Origin: Selaginella moellendorffii
Taxonomy: Eukaryota; Streptophyta; Lycopodiopsida; Selaginellales; Selaginellaceae
Assembly: GCF_000143415.4 (NCBI RefSeq)
Contig: NW_003314270.1
Location: 62,001-126,000 of the forward strand
Reading direction: 5' to 3'
Length of the DNA: 64,000 nt
This document shows, one piece after another, positions 11,101-27,170 of the stretch. Position 1 is the stretch's first letter. Each line of letters begins with the position of its first letter. The notes under the pieces are model-generated. The model was not told the DNA's origin, ran no database searches, and was given only the letters and a program-made list of their open reading frames with translations. A program made the translations under genes and the position numbers.

Positions 11101-11950
11101 CAAAGGCAAGTTTTCAGAAAGTTTATAAATTATTAAGATTTCTATAAAATTTATATGTTTCAGAAAGTCTAAATAAACATGTTTATAATTTATAACACAA
11201 TGGAATTTGCCAGAAATTCCAACCATATTCTCCTTACTTAACCAAACCATATAAAATCTCTCACATGCTAAAGTCAACAAAGAAGGGGAAGAGCATCCAA
11301 TAACATTGTATCGACGAGAATCGGCAGCATGGCATTTTTTTATTACATGAGTAAAACCTGGGAGTTTTTTTCTCACTCGATCGTTTCTCATGCAAAGCGT
11401 TTAGAAACTTGTCATCAATTCGTTTTTGGGAAGCGTTCTTATGGATCTCGGCCACTGTTGCACACTGGTGGGATTTAACAGCGTGGATTCCAGCTATAAG
11501 GCTGTTAGCGGGCCAGGACGAGCGCATTACCGCATTTAAGGTGCAAGCCCGGCGATAGCGGTCAACGGGCAAGCCCTGGCCCATTGACCGCCTTAACAGG
11601 CAGTGGCAAATTGTAGCACTGAAATAAAAAACAACGCGATGCGAGTGATTGAGGCACAGGACATCTGTAGAGTTCCAAATCCCCCTCTCTATGGTCGCCA
11701 GGGAGCTCTCCTCGCAGATCCACAATCTTGTTTTTGAGAAGTACTACCTCAAAAGGTCGATCCACGCTCTCAACCTCACTAAGTGTCGCACAACATGTTA
11801 CTACATACATACAACCATACTGCTTCTGGTACATGGTATCTGGTAGTACTTAGCAGGATGACAATACTCAATCACAGTTATCATTCTTGTAACATATGAA
11901 TCTATTTTTATTAGGATTTGCTCATATTTTATGGCTACCTAGACATTTGC
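11101..11950. other. Spacer between decayed PPR copy and CVNH gene, no gene seen
   Basis: The first half is AT-rich (11110-11290). A GC-richer block at about 11500-11595 contains self-similar words (CGGGCCAGGACG, CGGGCAAGCCCTGGCCC) and AGTGGCAAATTG. A minus-strand open frame (11261-11725) has no recognisable domain and low-complexity ends; I regard it as chance. Confidence 0.4.
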
Positions 11951-12337
11951 TTAGCAGCATGCAAGCACATCGTCGTTGTTCTTGATGCAATTGCCAACGT
12001 TTATTGTGGTGGACATGTATACCCCGTTGGGTTTAGCACACTCAGCATTGATGTAGGCCCTGGGAGTAACATAGTAGCACCTTACATTCATGCATGTCGC
12101 TTGGAAACCGTGGCCACAGTTCAAGGACCCTCCGTTGTTGCTGATGCAAGTGTTCACATCCAGGCTGCTCACCCTCCGCACACCATTCCTATCAGGACAA
12201 GTTGCAACAAGCTGACAGCCGTTGTACTTGATATTTTGGCATGAGTTTTCAAAATGATTATCAGGAGGACACAGGGCGCTTGTACCATGGAAGATGGCCA
12301 AAAGCACCAAGACGAGATCGATCAAACAGAATGCCAT
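11951..12337 (-). CDS. Secreted cyanovirin-N homology (CVNH) lectin-like protein
   Basis: Single-exon gene of 128 residues. Residues 1-21 form a signal peptide (MAFCLIDLVLVLLAIFHGTS followed by A), so export is predicted. The mature part is two tandem CVNH-type repeats: FENSCQNIKYNGCQLVATC, VSSLDVNTCISNNGGSLNCG, then ATCMNVRCYYVTPRAYINAE, ECAKPNGVYMSTTINVGNCI and NNDDVL. The pattern of SC-N-I, SLD-N-CI-N-G-L and AEC-INV-I-N-D-L matches the CVNH fold known from cyanobacteria, filamentous fungi and ferns (Ceratopteris), where some members bind mannose glycans. Cysteine content is high (about 12), suggesting several disulfides. A TATA-like element lies about 50 bp upstream. The gene sits between two related PPR copies and is read in the opposite direction. 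Sugar binding and role are inferred only from the family. Confidence 0.8.
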   Translation of the reverse strand: MAFCLIDLVLVLLAIFHGTSALCPPDNHFENSCQNIKYNGCQLVATCPDRNGVRRVSSLDVNTCISNNGGSLNCGHGFQATCMNVRCYYVTPRAYINAECAKPNGVYMSTTINVGNCIKNNDDVLACC

Positions 12338-12384
12338 GGGGGTAAAATGCTGTATTATGGATCAACCTAGCTTCAAACTTTGAA

Positions 12385-12393
12385 CTTTATAAT
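12385..12393 (-). promoter_or_regulatory. TATA-like element of the CVNH gene
   Basis: On the minus strand the bases read ATTATAAAG, about 50 bp upstream of the CVNH start codon. Transcription would start roughly 20 bases before the ATG, giving a very short leader. Position and sequence fit a TATA box; no other support. Confidence 0.4.
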
Positions 12394-12402
12394 CCAATGA
12401 GC

Positions 12403-13662
12403 CGTGGGTTTTCATGATCTCCGCGTACGGAAGGAATAAGCTAAGAAAACGTTTGACCTAATGCCGGATCCCAGTCTAGTTGCGTGGAATTGCCTTCTCG
12501 GCGCATTATGCCCGGCTTGGGCATTTGCGAGAATCCGAGCGAATCTTTTGGAATGCCTGCGTGGGATATCTTCTCACATACGGCGATGCTTGCCGCATTT
12601 GTAAATGCGAAGTGTTTCGATAATGCGAAGGTTTTGTTTGATGACATGCCGGAGTGGGACGTGGTTTGCTGCAATACTCTAATGGCAGCAAATGAAAGCT
12701 ACGATCAGGCAAAAGATTTGTTTGATTCGTTGCGCGAATGGGCACTGGTGTCATACAACACCATTCTAAAAACATTATCGAGAACATCAAAAGCTTGTGA
12801 TGCAAAGAGCTTCTTTGATTCTATGCTTGCCAGAGATATGTTCTCATGGAATGTTCTTTTGAAAACTTATACCCAAATCGGGTATCTTGGTCATGCAAAA
12901 TCTTTGTTTTCTGGCATGAAAATGCACGATACAGTGGCTTGTAACACAATGTTGCTTCTGTATGAAATGCATGGCGCTGTAGAGGAATCTACCGTACTTG
13001 TCAGCTCCATGCCGTACTGGGATTCCGTCACTTGGAATAACATGCTTCTGGCATATACCCGAAATGGGCATCTTGAAGATGCCATTAGAGTATATGAAAT
13101 ACTGCCTTCAGACTTTGTCTCCTGTACTGTCATGCTCTCGGCATATTCCCAGTCCGGGAATCTTGACAAAGCCGTGTCTTTGTTTCATAGGTTCTCGTAT
13201 AAAGACCAGGCACTATGGAATGCTCTTCTGGCTGCCTATGTTGGTAATGGATGCCTCGAATATGCCCAGGCCGTGTTTCTTAGAGCTCCAAAGCTTAGCT
13301 CTGTGTCGTGGAATATAATGGTGGCGGGTAATGCGAAGGTTGGATTTATTGGCGAGGTTTTGAGATTGGTACACACGATGGTGGTGGAGGGAGTCGAGCC
13401 TGAGATTGCGACGCTCCTTTCCATCTTGGTTGGATGCAACCATGGCGGCGATGTCTACACTGCTTGGAAATACTTGCAGTGCATGGTTTGTGACTTTGGT
13501 ATTGCTCCAACGAGGGAAGTTTACTGCTGTGTGCTAGATCTTCTCATGAGAGCCAACTACATCGAGGCTGCAAGGGATTTGTTTTACAACATGCCATTTG
13601 AGCCGGAAGCAGTTGACTGGAAATGCATGAACAGATTATTCCAAGCCATGAGACTAGTATAA
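12403..13662 (+). CDS. PPR protein, 5'-truncated second copy
   Basis: An open frame from about 12508 (first ATG) to TAA at 13660-13662 encodes about 384 residues of tandem pentatricopeptide repeats: DIFSHTAMLAAFVNAKCFDN, VLFDDMPEWDVVCCNTLMAA, SWNVLLKTYTQIGYLGHAKS, and onward to YCCVLDLLMRANYIEAARDL. PPR proteins bind organellar RNA. It lacks the 5' repeats seen in copy 1 and ends without E or DYW domains. Before the clean frame, bases 12403-12553 hold homologous PPR sequence out of frame: the same extra T as copy 1 (GGCGCATTATGCC, near 12507) plus a 2-base loss near 12552. No organellar targeting peptide is evident, so it may be a pseudogene with a long surviving frame rather than a working gene. 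Confidence 0.65.
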
Positions 13663-14188
13663 AAGAAAAGGGAGTACAGTGAAAAATGGCTGATTAAAAA
13701 TGCTTTAATCTTTGCAGGATCAAATCCAATTAGAGGAAAAACAAAAGGGATGATTCTATTAGTGGCTAATTCTATTTCTATCATTTTGTTTTTCACTCAT
13801 CTTTATTTCATTTCTTCCTGATGGTTAGTTATCAAATACCATTAATTAAATCATTGCAGCTGAAAAATTATTATAAGACTTTTTCATAAGAATTCGTATA
13901 GATCTAATTTTCATAAAATTTATTTGATAAGTTACTTGGAGAAGAAACTGCGATACGAAGCGATCGTGAAGAGGGTGTTCTCCATCTGTGAGCCACTGGA
14001 GAGACTCCAAGAGTAGTCGTCACGGCCGCCGTGGAATCGCGAAAATCGAAGGGATACCATAGCCATTTGGAGAACTTCGCGAAGTTGAGCGTGGGAGCGT
14101 TGCGAGAAAGAAATCACGACGTCTATGAAGTTTAAAATCGACAATGCGAGGGAAGGTTTAAACCTAGGTTTCTATTTTCTTCTCAGCG
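13663..14188. other. AT-rich spacer before MSH5, no gene seen
   Basis: Bases 13665-13930 are AT-rich with no coding character. A short minus-strand frame at 13932-14144 has no ATG start and no recognised domain. The segment 14100-14188 is the probable MSH5 promoter and leader (AACCTAGGTTTC near 14161). Confidence 0.45.
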
Positions 14189-17100
14189 ATGGAGCCCGAG
14201 GGGGGCGAGGGCGAGGCGGCGGAGGAGCAAGAGGAGGATCAGGTAGCCTACATTCTTTCTCGATCGATAGATCACGTCCCGGCGCCCACTGACGCGCTCG
14301 ATTCTTGCGAAAGGCGCAGGTGTACATGACGTGCATTCTACAAGGCAACCGGTGTGGATTCCTCTTTCCTCTTCGATCTTTGTTTTGATTCCCCTCTCAG
14401 GCTTGGCGCCGCGTACTACGAGCTCGATTCAGCCACTTTGTATGTGATGGATGCCTGGGAAGAGGAAAATGCCGACTATCCTTGCGTCCAGCTCGGTATG
14501 ATGTTTAGCGACTTTTGTAGAGAGCTCCGCGATTTGGGTTTTATGCTTGACGCAGTTAAGTTCCAAGCACAGCCGGCGATCATCTATACCAGCACAAAAA
14601 TGGAAGAGTCTTTTATTGGCTCTCTTCGAAAGCAAGGTGGCTTCTTATCGTGTTTGTTTCTCTTTCTCTTTTGCATTTCATGACTTTGTTTTTGTGATTT
14701 GCAGTTGACGAGGAGACACAAGGTGCGGAGGTAAAGCTTGTGAAGAGTTCTTACTTCAGTTACGAGCAAGCTTGGCACAGGTTAGGATGGATGATAAGAA
14801 ATTCGATTTTAGCCTGCTGACATTTGTACAGGCTAATGCAGCTCCAGCTACGTGGAATGCATCGTGATTTGCCGCAAAAGGAGAGAATCCATTATGTGAG
14901 TGTCTCAAGTCTTTTGTGAATCTGTAATGACGAGACCTCTATGCCAATGCAGCTGAACACTTTGATGAATCTCGAGAGTGAGATGCAAGTTCGTGCTGCT
15001 GGTGCGCTCATAGCGATACTACAGCAGGAGCTGATGCCTGAATCGTCAGATGCCGAGGATGGCGTTTCGAGATTGCGCATATTCAACGTGTCGGAGCTGT
15101 CCCTGTATCCTCTTTCGGTTCATTTTCCAATGCCTTATATTTTATTGTTCTAGGAATGGATTTTTGAATCTCGACGCGACGACTTACGATGCACTACAAG
15201 TTTTTCAAGTCGACAAGCATCCCAGCCACATGGGAATCGGCAAACCAAAAGAAGGGTAGACATGGCGAGAGGAACGTTCATAGTCTAACATAATAAAGTT
15301 TATCAGGTTTTCCGTCTTCGGTATGATGAATAAGGTACTTTGCAGTTCTTTACAACAGGCACTGACTCCTGGATTTCAGTGTGTAACGTTAATGGGAAGA
15401 CGGCTACTGAGGTACTTCCAAGATTCTCGTCTATAAGTTATCCATACGAATATTGGCAGGACGTGGTTTTCCCGACCTATACTCGACTGGGCTGCATTGA
15501 ACGACCGTTTGGATACTGTATCCTTTGTGGGCCTTCGCTTTCTCGAGTCATTGACGGAGAAAAAGATATCGGTCCTGAAGTCATCACATGATCTAACTCA
15601 GTTGCTGCAAAACACAATGAAGCAAGTGAAAAGTATTCCGCGGTTGCTGCAGGTAAGAGGCTGCATCCTTTTTGTTCCTGCCTCATGCCTTCGTTTCAGA
15701 AGTTTGCATCACCGAGCTTCCTTTCAAGTCGTACGGACTGGTCGACGTTTCTAAAAGTTCGTGAATCAGTGTGGCACTTTTGATTATTTGTTAACAAATC
15801 CGTCTCTCAGAGCATCAATGCACTTATTGAAATCAGGCAAACTCTAGCAGCTTTTCTTTCAAGCCGGCAAGACAGAGTGCAAATCTCCAACCTGGAGATA
15901 TTTCAAAAGGTTTGCCGTAGATAATTTGATTGCCTACATTGACGGTTTGAATGCATTGCAGGTGTTTTCAACCGTTACGGAAGATTTTGCTTATGTTAGC
16001 GACCTGGTAAGGTCACTAAATTTTGATAGTTTTTGACACATCGACTTCAAGGTCAAGGGAGTTCTTGATTTTGATCAAACCTGTGGCGAGGCCTGTGATA
16101 CATTTGTCGCGCGTGGTATATGTCAAGAAGTAAGCTGTTTCTTCTGTGGGAGCCCCTCGTTTACTTTTCTTTTCTTCGTAGCTAGATGAGTTGAAAGCAA
16201 TCTACGACGGTCTTCCACAATTCCTGGACGAGGTATGGCAATAGCTGCAAGCTACTTGCTGAATCTGATTCCTTTTTTCTCAGATTGCATCATCGGAGAT
16301 TAAAAAGTTACCACATCAGAGACAAGGCTCCATAGTCTATATTCCACAAGTTGGTCAGTCAGCTTTTTAGTTTCTTTCCACAGCTGCTGGTTGGTAAAAC
16401 AGGGTACTTGATGTGTTTCCCTGGCGAGCTTAAGCCAGAAGTGCTAGAGATAGCTCCAGACTTCCAACTCGCTGTAAGCGCGCTAGAGGTTGTTTGAACT
16501 GACTTTAGGCAAACGACTCTCAGTTCAAAAGTGGGTGTGGCAACGACGAGGAATTTTTCTATCACACAACCAAAACCAGGGAACTAGACGAGGTGCTGGG
16601 AGATATTTACTACAAAATTCTGGGTAATCACTTTGGTATTTGTGACGTTCACGGTTATTTTCTAAATGTTTCAGATATGGAACGCGCCATTTTGAAGGAG
16701 CTGGAGTCTAAAGTGCAAAAGTACGAACCCGCAGTTAGATATTCAGCGGACTTGACTGCGCAGCTGGATTGGTAGCTTGAGTTCTTATCTAGCAAATCAT
16801 TTATCTTTTTATTTTATTTCTACCTTAATACAGTCTCGTATCAATGGCAATAAGCGCAGGCGAGTATAACTACAACAGACCTCGACTCGTTGAAGATGAC
16901 ATACTGATAATAAAGAACGGAAGGTACAAAACAGGGATCTGCTCTCTAAAACTTGGAAAAAATTGTCAGGCATCCTTTACAAGAACTGACAGTCGATACG
17001 TTTGTTCCAAACAACACGCAAATTGAAGAGAAAGGTTGGACAATATGTGTCTGTTTGATGCTGATTTCTTTGTCTACAGGACGAATTTGTGTTGTAACTG

Positions 17101-18287
17101 GTCCAAATTACTCCGGGAAAAGCGTCTACATCAAGCAAGTAAGTTAGAGCAGTCACTTATGTATTTTTTTCTAATCTGACTGTTAAGTCCGCAGGTTGCG
17201 CTTATTGTCTTCCTTTCACACATCGGGAGCTTTGTGCCGGCAGACGAGGCAGTGATCGGCATTACAGACAGAATCTTTACTCGGTTGCCATGCAAGCAAT
17301 CTACCAAGGTTCCTCAGTCAACTTTTATGACTGACCTCCATCAAATATCAGTAATGCTAAGGTAAGCATTCATTTTTATGTGTTGCGGGGTGATAAACAA
17401 CTCTTTCAGATATGCAACTTCAAAGTCGCTATGCTTAATTGACGAGTTTGGCAGTGGCACAATGTCTGCAGGTATTATGCGATTGACGCGAAAAAAAAAA
17501 AAAGGGAAACAATGGGATTTGTTTTTGTAGATGGCATTGGTCTTCTATGCTCAACACTTCACCACTTTGCTGGTTCTGAATCCTCGCCGAAGGTCTTCAT
17601 CCGTTTTTTTTTTCCTCTGCTTTCCTGACAATTGTCATTTTAGATTCTGGCATGTACACATTTCAGTGAATTGTCGGAGGGATGTTTTCTGCCCAAGGTG
17701 AAACGCTTTTCTACTTAGCGTGTTGTAAACATCTTTTTGCAGTCGCAAAGGATAGCTTTCTATACGATGAGCATCCTAGAACCGACAGGCAACAATGGCG
17801 ACCCCAACCGACTGGCAGATATCGTCTTTCTTTACAGGTAATCAGCCTATCTCTTTGATTCAAATTTTGAAATATTTAGCTGCAGACTTGTCCCGGGATA
17901 CCAGGCCCCTAGCTACGGTAATATAGGTTTTCTTTTTCATCCATGCTTACATTTGTTTTTTAACTCAGGCCTTCACTGTGCTGAACTTGCTGGTACGTGG
18001 CTGTAGCTTTTACCACGACTTTTCTAAAAGGTTTTGCACCAGGTGTCCCTCATGAAATAATCAACAGAGCAGCAGAGATACTGGAGTCCATGAAGATGGG
18101 CAAACCTATCCATCGTCTTCAAGTTCCAAAAATTGTTGCCAGGGATCGTGAATATCAGGTGATCATTTTTCCTTAGAAGTTCGTAATTCTTGTTGTGGCG
18201 ATGCAGGAACTTGTAGACCAGCTGGTAGCTTTCGACTGTAAAAACGGGGACGTGAACAAGTTCTTGCACGAGCTTTTGTCGTTCTAA
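14189..18287 (+). CDS. MSH5: MutS homologue 5 (meiotic crossover factor)
   Basis: MSH5 pairs with MSH4 to stabilise recombination intermediates and promote class I crossovers in meiosis; it does no mismatch repair. Start ATG at 14189 ([17 protein letters not shown]); exon 1 ends at 14242 and exon 2 starts at 14320 (VYMTCIL, later [20 protein letters not shown]). About twenty-five small introns follow. The C-terminal ATPase domain is clear: Walker [19 protein letters not shown] (about 17087), the mid motif [18 protein letters not shown], Walker [21 protein letters not shown] (about 17433), then [17 protein letters not shown]. The end reads [20 protein letters not shown] and FLHELLSF before TAA at 18285-18287. 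No breaks seen in the ATPase. Confidence 0.9.
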
Positions 18288-18449
18288 ACCATCGGTTATA
18301 GGGCCACGTGGACGGTCGGTTGGCGTTCGCCATTCCTCGTCCATGCCTGTTCGCAACGTGAATGAATATCCACACATTGAGGTGGGCATACTTTTGCAAA
18401 TCTTGTTCCTTTTGTTTTGTATGGCAGTGCTTCTGCATCTCGGGGTAGA

Positions 18450-22988
<4,539 letters not shown>

Positions 22989-23031
22989 AAAATATATGTG
23001 TAAGCTTTAGTGTGTGAATGTGGACTTTCAG

Positions 23032-23105
23032 CGACCACGGTGGGATTCGAACCCACGACCTTCAGATCCGAAGTCTGACGCGCTCATCCACTGCGCTACG
23101 CGGCC
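23032..23105 (-). tRNA. tRNA-Arg (anticodon TCG)
   Basis: The minus strand folds as a 74-nt cloverleaf without intron. The acceptor stem pairs GGCCGCG with CGTGGTC (two G-U pairs), with discriminator G. The anticodon stem-loop is TCAGA-CTTCGGA-TCTGA with anticodon TCG, reading CGA codons. The T-arm is GTGGG-TTCGAAT-CCCAC and includes a B-box. It lies 43 bp downstream of the histidine kinase stop codon. Confidence 0.93.
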
Positions 23106-23522
23106 ATTAACGTGACGAGCTTGGGCACAAGAACAAACACGACGACCAAGTAAGAAAAGAAAGTTATGCTTCCATTCTGATTGTTTTACGGCAGGAGAAA
23201 CCTATCGCAAGCTTTGGAGAAGGCGAGAGTGATCGATCTAAGCTAGTTGGAGTCGCGGTTTTGTGAGTATCTAGTGTCTAAGTTCCCGGTGATCACGGCC
23301 GCATCGTGCAACTTGGATTATCTAACTCGAAAGCTAAGTTATAGACTCGTTGCGTACGATAAAAACAAAGTTTCTCTATACTTTCATCGTGGTTCCTGTC
23401 TTTGAGAAAAGTTGTGACAGGTTTCCTTGGGAGAAATATAGAACTATAAGTACCTTTGGCTACACTTCCGCAAACTTCGTAAGTACCTCTCTTACTTTTT
23501 TTACTGAGCGATCCATTGGACA

Positions 23523-24949
23523 TTAGTAAGTGTTGGTGGACTTGAAATGCTCGTCGTCGACAGTGGAGTAAACGTAGCCTTCGTTCACCAGAAACTCCAC
23601 CGCATCCCTGCGAGTGTTAAAATATATCAGGAGCCTTCACCGATGAAAACGTAATATTACCTGACTTGCTTCTTGGAGAAACCAGTAATACGTCTCGCAA
23701 TCTCATCAACGTGAAGGCCCTGCTCACTTTCCCTGCCAAGAAATAAAACAAGCACCGGAGTATTTAACATCATGGCAAGCTTCGAAATGCGAAAGCTACG
23801 GACTTAACAGATGGCTCCTCAAAAACCGCCTGTACCCGGCGTTGGCATTCACTCATCCCATTGGAATTCGCAGGAGCCGCTGGAGTAGCATACTGCCAAG
23901 GAATAAAGAAAGAACGGTGCGTTACTTCCCCGTTACATGGATTTTACAATGCACTTACCGGATTGGATACCGGATTGGAATAGTTTGTGTGATTGAAAGT
24001 GGGAGGAGACGCGGGACCGTCAGGCCTTGCCGCCCCCTAGAAGCTGAAACTTTAAAACTCTCTACAAAACAATGCTAAGAGGACTTGCTACCTGTGATTT
24101 CGTGTTGTAGGTATGTGCAAAGATGCAGTCCAGGAAGTGGAACGTGATCTCGTTGAAGTCTGTGATAGGCCTGCAAAACGAAGTTAGCCACGGAGTTCCA
24201 AGAGCAGAGAATCGAGTGAGTTTACTTCACTGCAAAAGCGACAACTGTTCTCTTGTTCTGGAACGTCCGAAGGTGTCCGTGAATTCGTACATACTGTCCG
24301 TGCCTGACGTTGGGAAATAAGAAAGCAGCGAGAACCATAACAAAAAAATAAGAGTCCAAATCATTTCTCTCTCCATTTTCCAAGTACTTACTGAATGCTG
24401 TGTAGCTGCAAAGCCTCGGGAGCATCCGGTGACTCGATCCTGAAACAAAGAAGAAAAACGAAGAACACTATCAGAAAAGAAAAAAAGAAAAAAGAGCTTT
24501 TGCTAGTACCATCTTTTCACTTCGACTCTGCCAGTTCCATCGTCAAGCATGAAGGAAATATCCGTCGCCCTTTCCTCTTTCCCAAGCAACATCCCCACCA
24601 TCGTGACCTGCGTGAATTCTATCAGCAGACCAAGAAGAAAAAAAAAGAAAAAATAGCGCTTTCTTACATTGCTCATAGACTGGCCGTCCACAATAAGATT
24701 ATCATCAGTAGCCGATTGAATCGCCCGGCTCATCTGCTTCACAGTAAGCGGGAAGAGACCGCTGCTCGGAGCCCCAGATTTCTTTATATCGGACGAAAAA
24801 CCGATCAATCCATCGCAAAGATCGCCAGAACAAGACGCTCTAAATCATACCTTCACGGATGGATCGCCGCCTCCAGTAGCGAAGCCGCTGGGCTGCGAGG
24901 GCATGAACCCCCCGCCCCCAAAATCCATAGCCGCATTGTCCCCATACAT
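23523..24949 (-). CDS. RPA2: Replication protein A 32-kDa subunit
   Basis: Middle subunit of the RPA heterotrimer that coats single-stranded DNA in replication, repair and recombination. From the ATG at 24947-24949: a glycine-rich N-terminus ([20 protein letters not shown]), [11 protein letters not shown] and the OB-fold, with [34 protein letters not shown] (about 24510-24600), [20 protein letters not shown] and [20 protein letters not shown] (about 24130-24310). The C-terminal winged helix, the usual docking site for repair factors, is in the last exons, ending [20 protein letters not shown] and HFKSTNTY before TAA at 23523-23525. About nine exons with introns of 50-70 nt. No breaks seen. 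Confidence 0.9.
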
Positions 24950-25843
24950 GACGCTCTTTAGGGCTCTAGCCTATAAACCCTTTTTCCCGCCAAAATCATC
25001 CGGATTCCCGCCAAATTTCTTTTGATTAATCTAAAACAATGTGCATTTTTAAGAGAAATTGCAAATTTATTTTGATGAATCAATCCATCTAAAAATCCTA
25101 TAAGAATGTCGCTAAGATAATTGGCAAATAATCAATCCATCTAAAAGATCCAAAACAGTGTACATGGTTAAGATAATTGCAAATTTCTTTCGATTAATCA
25201 ATCCATTCTATTGAACTGTATGGAAACAAAAGGCCATAGCTAGTGGTTGTGTGAGAATTTGGCACTTAGCCAAGATTTGCCTGCCAGCACTATATTTGTT
25301 CTTTGTTGTTGTTTAGTTTGTTTGAGAGTTTGAGGAGGCGCGAAGCCAACCATGGAATATCACGAGGACAATAGACTAGGGCTGGCGTGGCATACCTAAC
25401 GGCCGGATGTGACGCCCGTTGTGTTGTTTAACGGCGGTGACGCACGACACGTGGCAGGCGCCCGTTTGGATGTTTAACGCCACGTAACTTAAGCCACAAG
25501 GCGGCGGCCGACTTATTATTTCGGGGGATTTTTCTTGTAATCTTTGGGGGGTAAAAAGTTAATGTCTTGGCAGGTAAGTTTTATTCCATGCCATTTGCTT
25601 TGCTTCTGTTGGGAGGGAGGAAGGGTTTATGGCGATCTAGAGGAAGAATGTGAGTGATCTTGGAGCTAGGGCGAGCGATCCCGGAGCGCCAAGGAGGAAT
25701 CTTGGAGTAAGTCTTTGCTGGATTGGTTTGATCCAGAAATAGGTCGCGGGAGGAGGAGGATCATATTTGGCGCAGGCGGGGCGCCGAAAAGCTCTGCGAG
25801 GATCATCGATCTCGAGGAAAGAGAGCGAAATCTCGCGAAAAGA
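24950..25843. other. Intergenic region between RPA2 and DREB2-like gene
   Basis: It serves as the promoter space of two divergent genes. Bases 24960-25340 are AT-rich and contain near-repeats of AATCAATCCATCTAAAA (about 25078, 25130, 25195), a small degenerate tandem array. Bases 25380-25510 are GC-rich and hold an ABRE-like site. No gene seen; the open frame before 25844 lacks an ATG. Confidence 0.5.
25448..25455 (+). promoter_or_regulatory. ABRE / G-box (CACGTGGC)
   Basis: CACGTGGC about 390 bp upstream of the DREB2-like start codon is a perfect ABRE core. Arabidopsis DREB2A is known to be driven in part through an ABRE by AREB/ABF factors, so a similar stress input is plausible here. Only one clear copy was noticed. 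Confidence 0.4.
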
Positions 25844-26989
25844 ATGCCTCCCCGGTCGTGCTCCAACCCGCAAGAAATGTTTTCGGTGCGCCGGATCAAC
25901 GCGCCCGGCAGCAAGAACACGCACAGGGTCCTCCCCAAGATGATCGACGCCGGCGCCACCCCGATCGTCTACAAGATCCCGCCGGCGGCGCTGATCCATC
26001 ATCTCCCGGGCGCGGCCACCGCGGCGGCATCGAGCAGCGATCACAATCTTGCAAGATCCAAGAAATTCTCGCTGGCATCGTCGAGCTTCTCGGCGAATCT
26101 GGGCGGCACGAGCAGTGACAGGAGCCCCCAGCGCAGCAAGAAGGGGTGTATGAAAGGCAAGGGCGGTCCACAAAACTCCCAGTGCCAGTATCGTGGCGTC
26201 CGGCAAAGAACTTGGGGAAAATGGGTCGCGGAGATTCGAGAGCCCAATCGAGGAGCGAGGATTTGGCTGGGGACTTTCACCACCGCCGAGGACGCCGCTG
26301 CTGCCTACGATCGTGCCGCGAAGATCCACTACGGCCCATCCGCCCAGCTCAATTTCCCCGAGTCGGGATCCAACTCCGGGTGTAGCACTAGCAGCTCCGC
26401 GGCATCCGATCAAACAGGAGTAGCAGTGGCGGCAGTGCCAGGAATTCACGCTGCTCCAGCGAAGAAGCTTTGCATCGAGAAGCCCAACAAGTCGAGCGAT
26501 TCGAGCTCGTCGACGAGCTGCGTGGTGGAAGCGAAGAACACTGGCAGCGCTTTGAGCATCGCCACCAACACCAGCAAGAACAATGGTGGCACTAGCAGGA
26601 TCGTGCCAAGCTCGCTGGTGGAGGAACCCAGCGAGAACAGAGCGATCCTCAAGCGCTGCCGAGAGGACAAGCTCGCGATCCAGATGAATTGCTCCAGCTG
26701 CTGCGACGTCGATCACAGGCAAATGATCACCCAGCCGGAGATCTTTAGCTCGGATTTCTCCGCGGAGCTGCCAGCGCTGGGTGGTGGGCTGACGATCATG
26801 GAGCAAGGGGACGATTTCAAGTGCCAGTCGATGATCTGGGACGAGGGCGATTGTGGTGGGAATAGCTTCAGCGTGAGCGATCTGGGGATTTGCTGCGACC
26901 AGGACGACGACCTCTCGGAGATCAACAAATCTTTCTCGGGGCTGGAGGCCGTGTTCTTGGATCAATTGTCTCAGCCCATTGGAAACTAA
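25844..26989 (+). CDS. AP2/ERF transcription factor, DREB2 (A-2) type
   Basis: Single-exon gene of 381 residues from the ATG at 25844. The start is preceded by an open frame lacking another ATG. The AP2 domain lies at about residues 113-170 ([52 protein letters not shown]) and carries Val and Glu at the DREB-type DNA-contact positions (WVAEI). Immediately before it, [16 protein letters not shown] is the A-2 subgroup signature found in DREB2 proteins. The C-terminal half is Ser/Asn-rich, then acidic ([26 protein letters not shown]), likely the activation region. DREB2 factors bind DRE/CRT elements in drought and heat responses; that role is inferred. Stop TAA at 26987-26989. Confidence 0.88.
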   Translation: MPPRSCSNPQEMFSVRRINAPGSKNTHRVLPKMIDAGATPIVYKIPPAALIHHLPGAATAAASSSDHNLARSKKFSLASSSFSANLGGTSSDRSPQRSKKGCMKGKGGPQNSQCQYRGVRQRTWGKWVAEIREPNRGARIWLGTFTTAEDAAAAYDRAAKIHYGPSAQLNFPESGSNSGCSTSSSAASDQTGVAVAAVPGIHAAPAKKLCIEKPNKSSDSSSSTSCVVEAKNTGSALSIATNTSKNNGGTSRIVPSSLVEEPSENRAILKRCREDKLAIQMNCSSCCDVDHRQMITQPEIFSSDFSAELPALGGGLTIMEQGDDFKCQSMIWDEGDCGGNSFSVSDLGICCDQDDDLSEINKSFSGLEAVFLDQLSQPIGN

Positions 26990-27170
26990 AAGAGGAAGAA
27001 AAGGAGCAAAAAAAAGAATGGTTTTTAAACTTTTGTTTCTTCCCGCCAATCATTGAAGAGTATATATAGTATGCACAAAAGCCCTAATCTCTATCAAGCA
27101 TTGGTTTTAAAATGTATTTGGCGGGATAGGGTTTTAGAGGTGGAGCTAGGGTTTAGGGCGTGGTGGAGAA

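Noticed and set aside
11261-11725. 154-codon minus-strand open frame
   Set aside because: No domain, odd composition at both ends, overlaps AT-rich spacer; likely chance.
13932-14144. 70-codon minus-strand frame divergent from MSH5
   Set aside because: Starts with TTG, no recognised domain, sits in the MSH5 promoter area.
24395-24961. 188-codon plus-strand open frame opposite RPA2
   Set aside because: Covers RPA2 exons and introns on the other strand, begins with a non-ATG codon and is Lys/Arg-rich from intron pyrimidine tracts.
25637-27049. 470-codon minus-strand open frame opposite the DREB2-like gene
   Set aside because: It mirrors the GC-biased codons of the AP2 gene, has no recognised domain and starts beyond the gene end; a typical antisense shadow.
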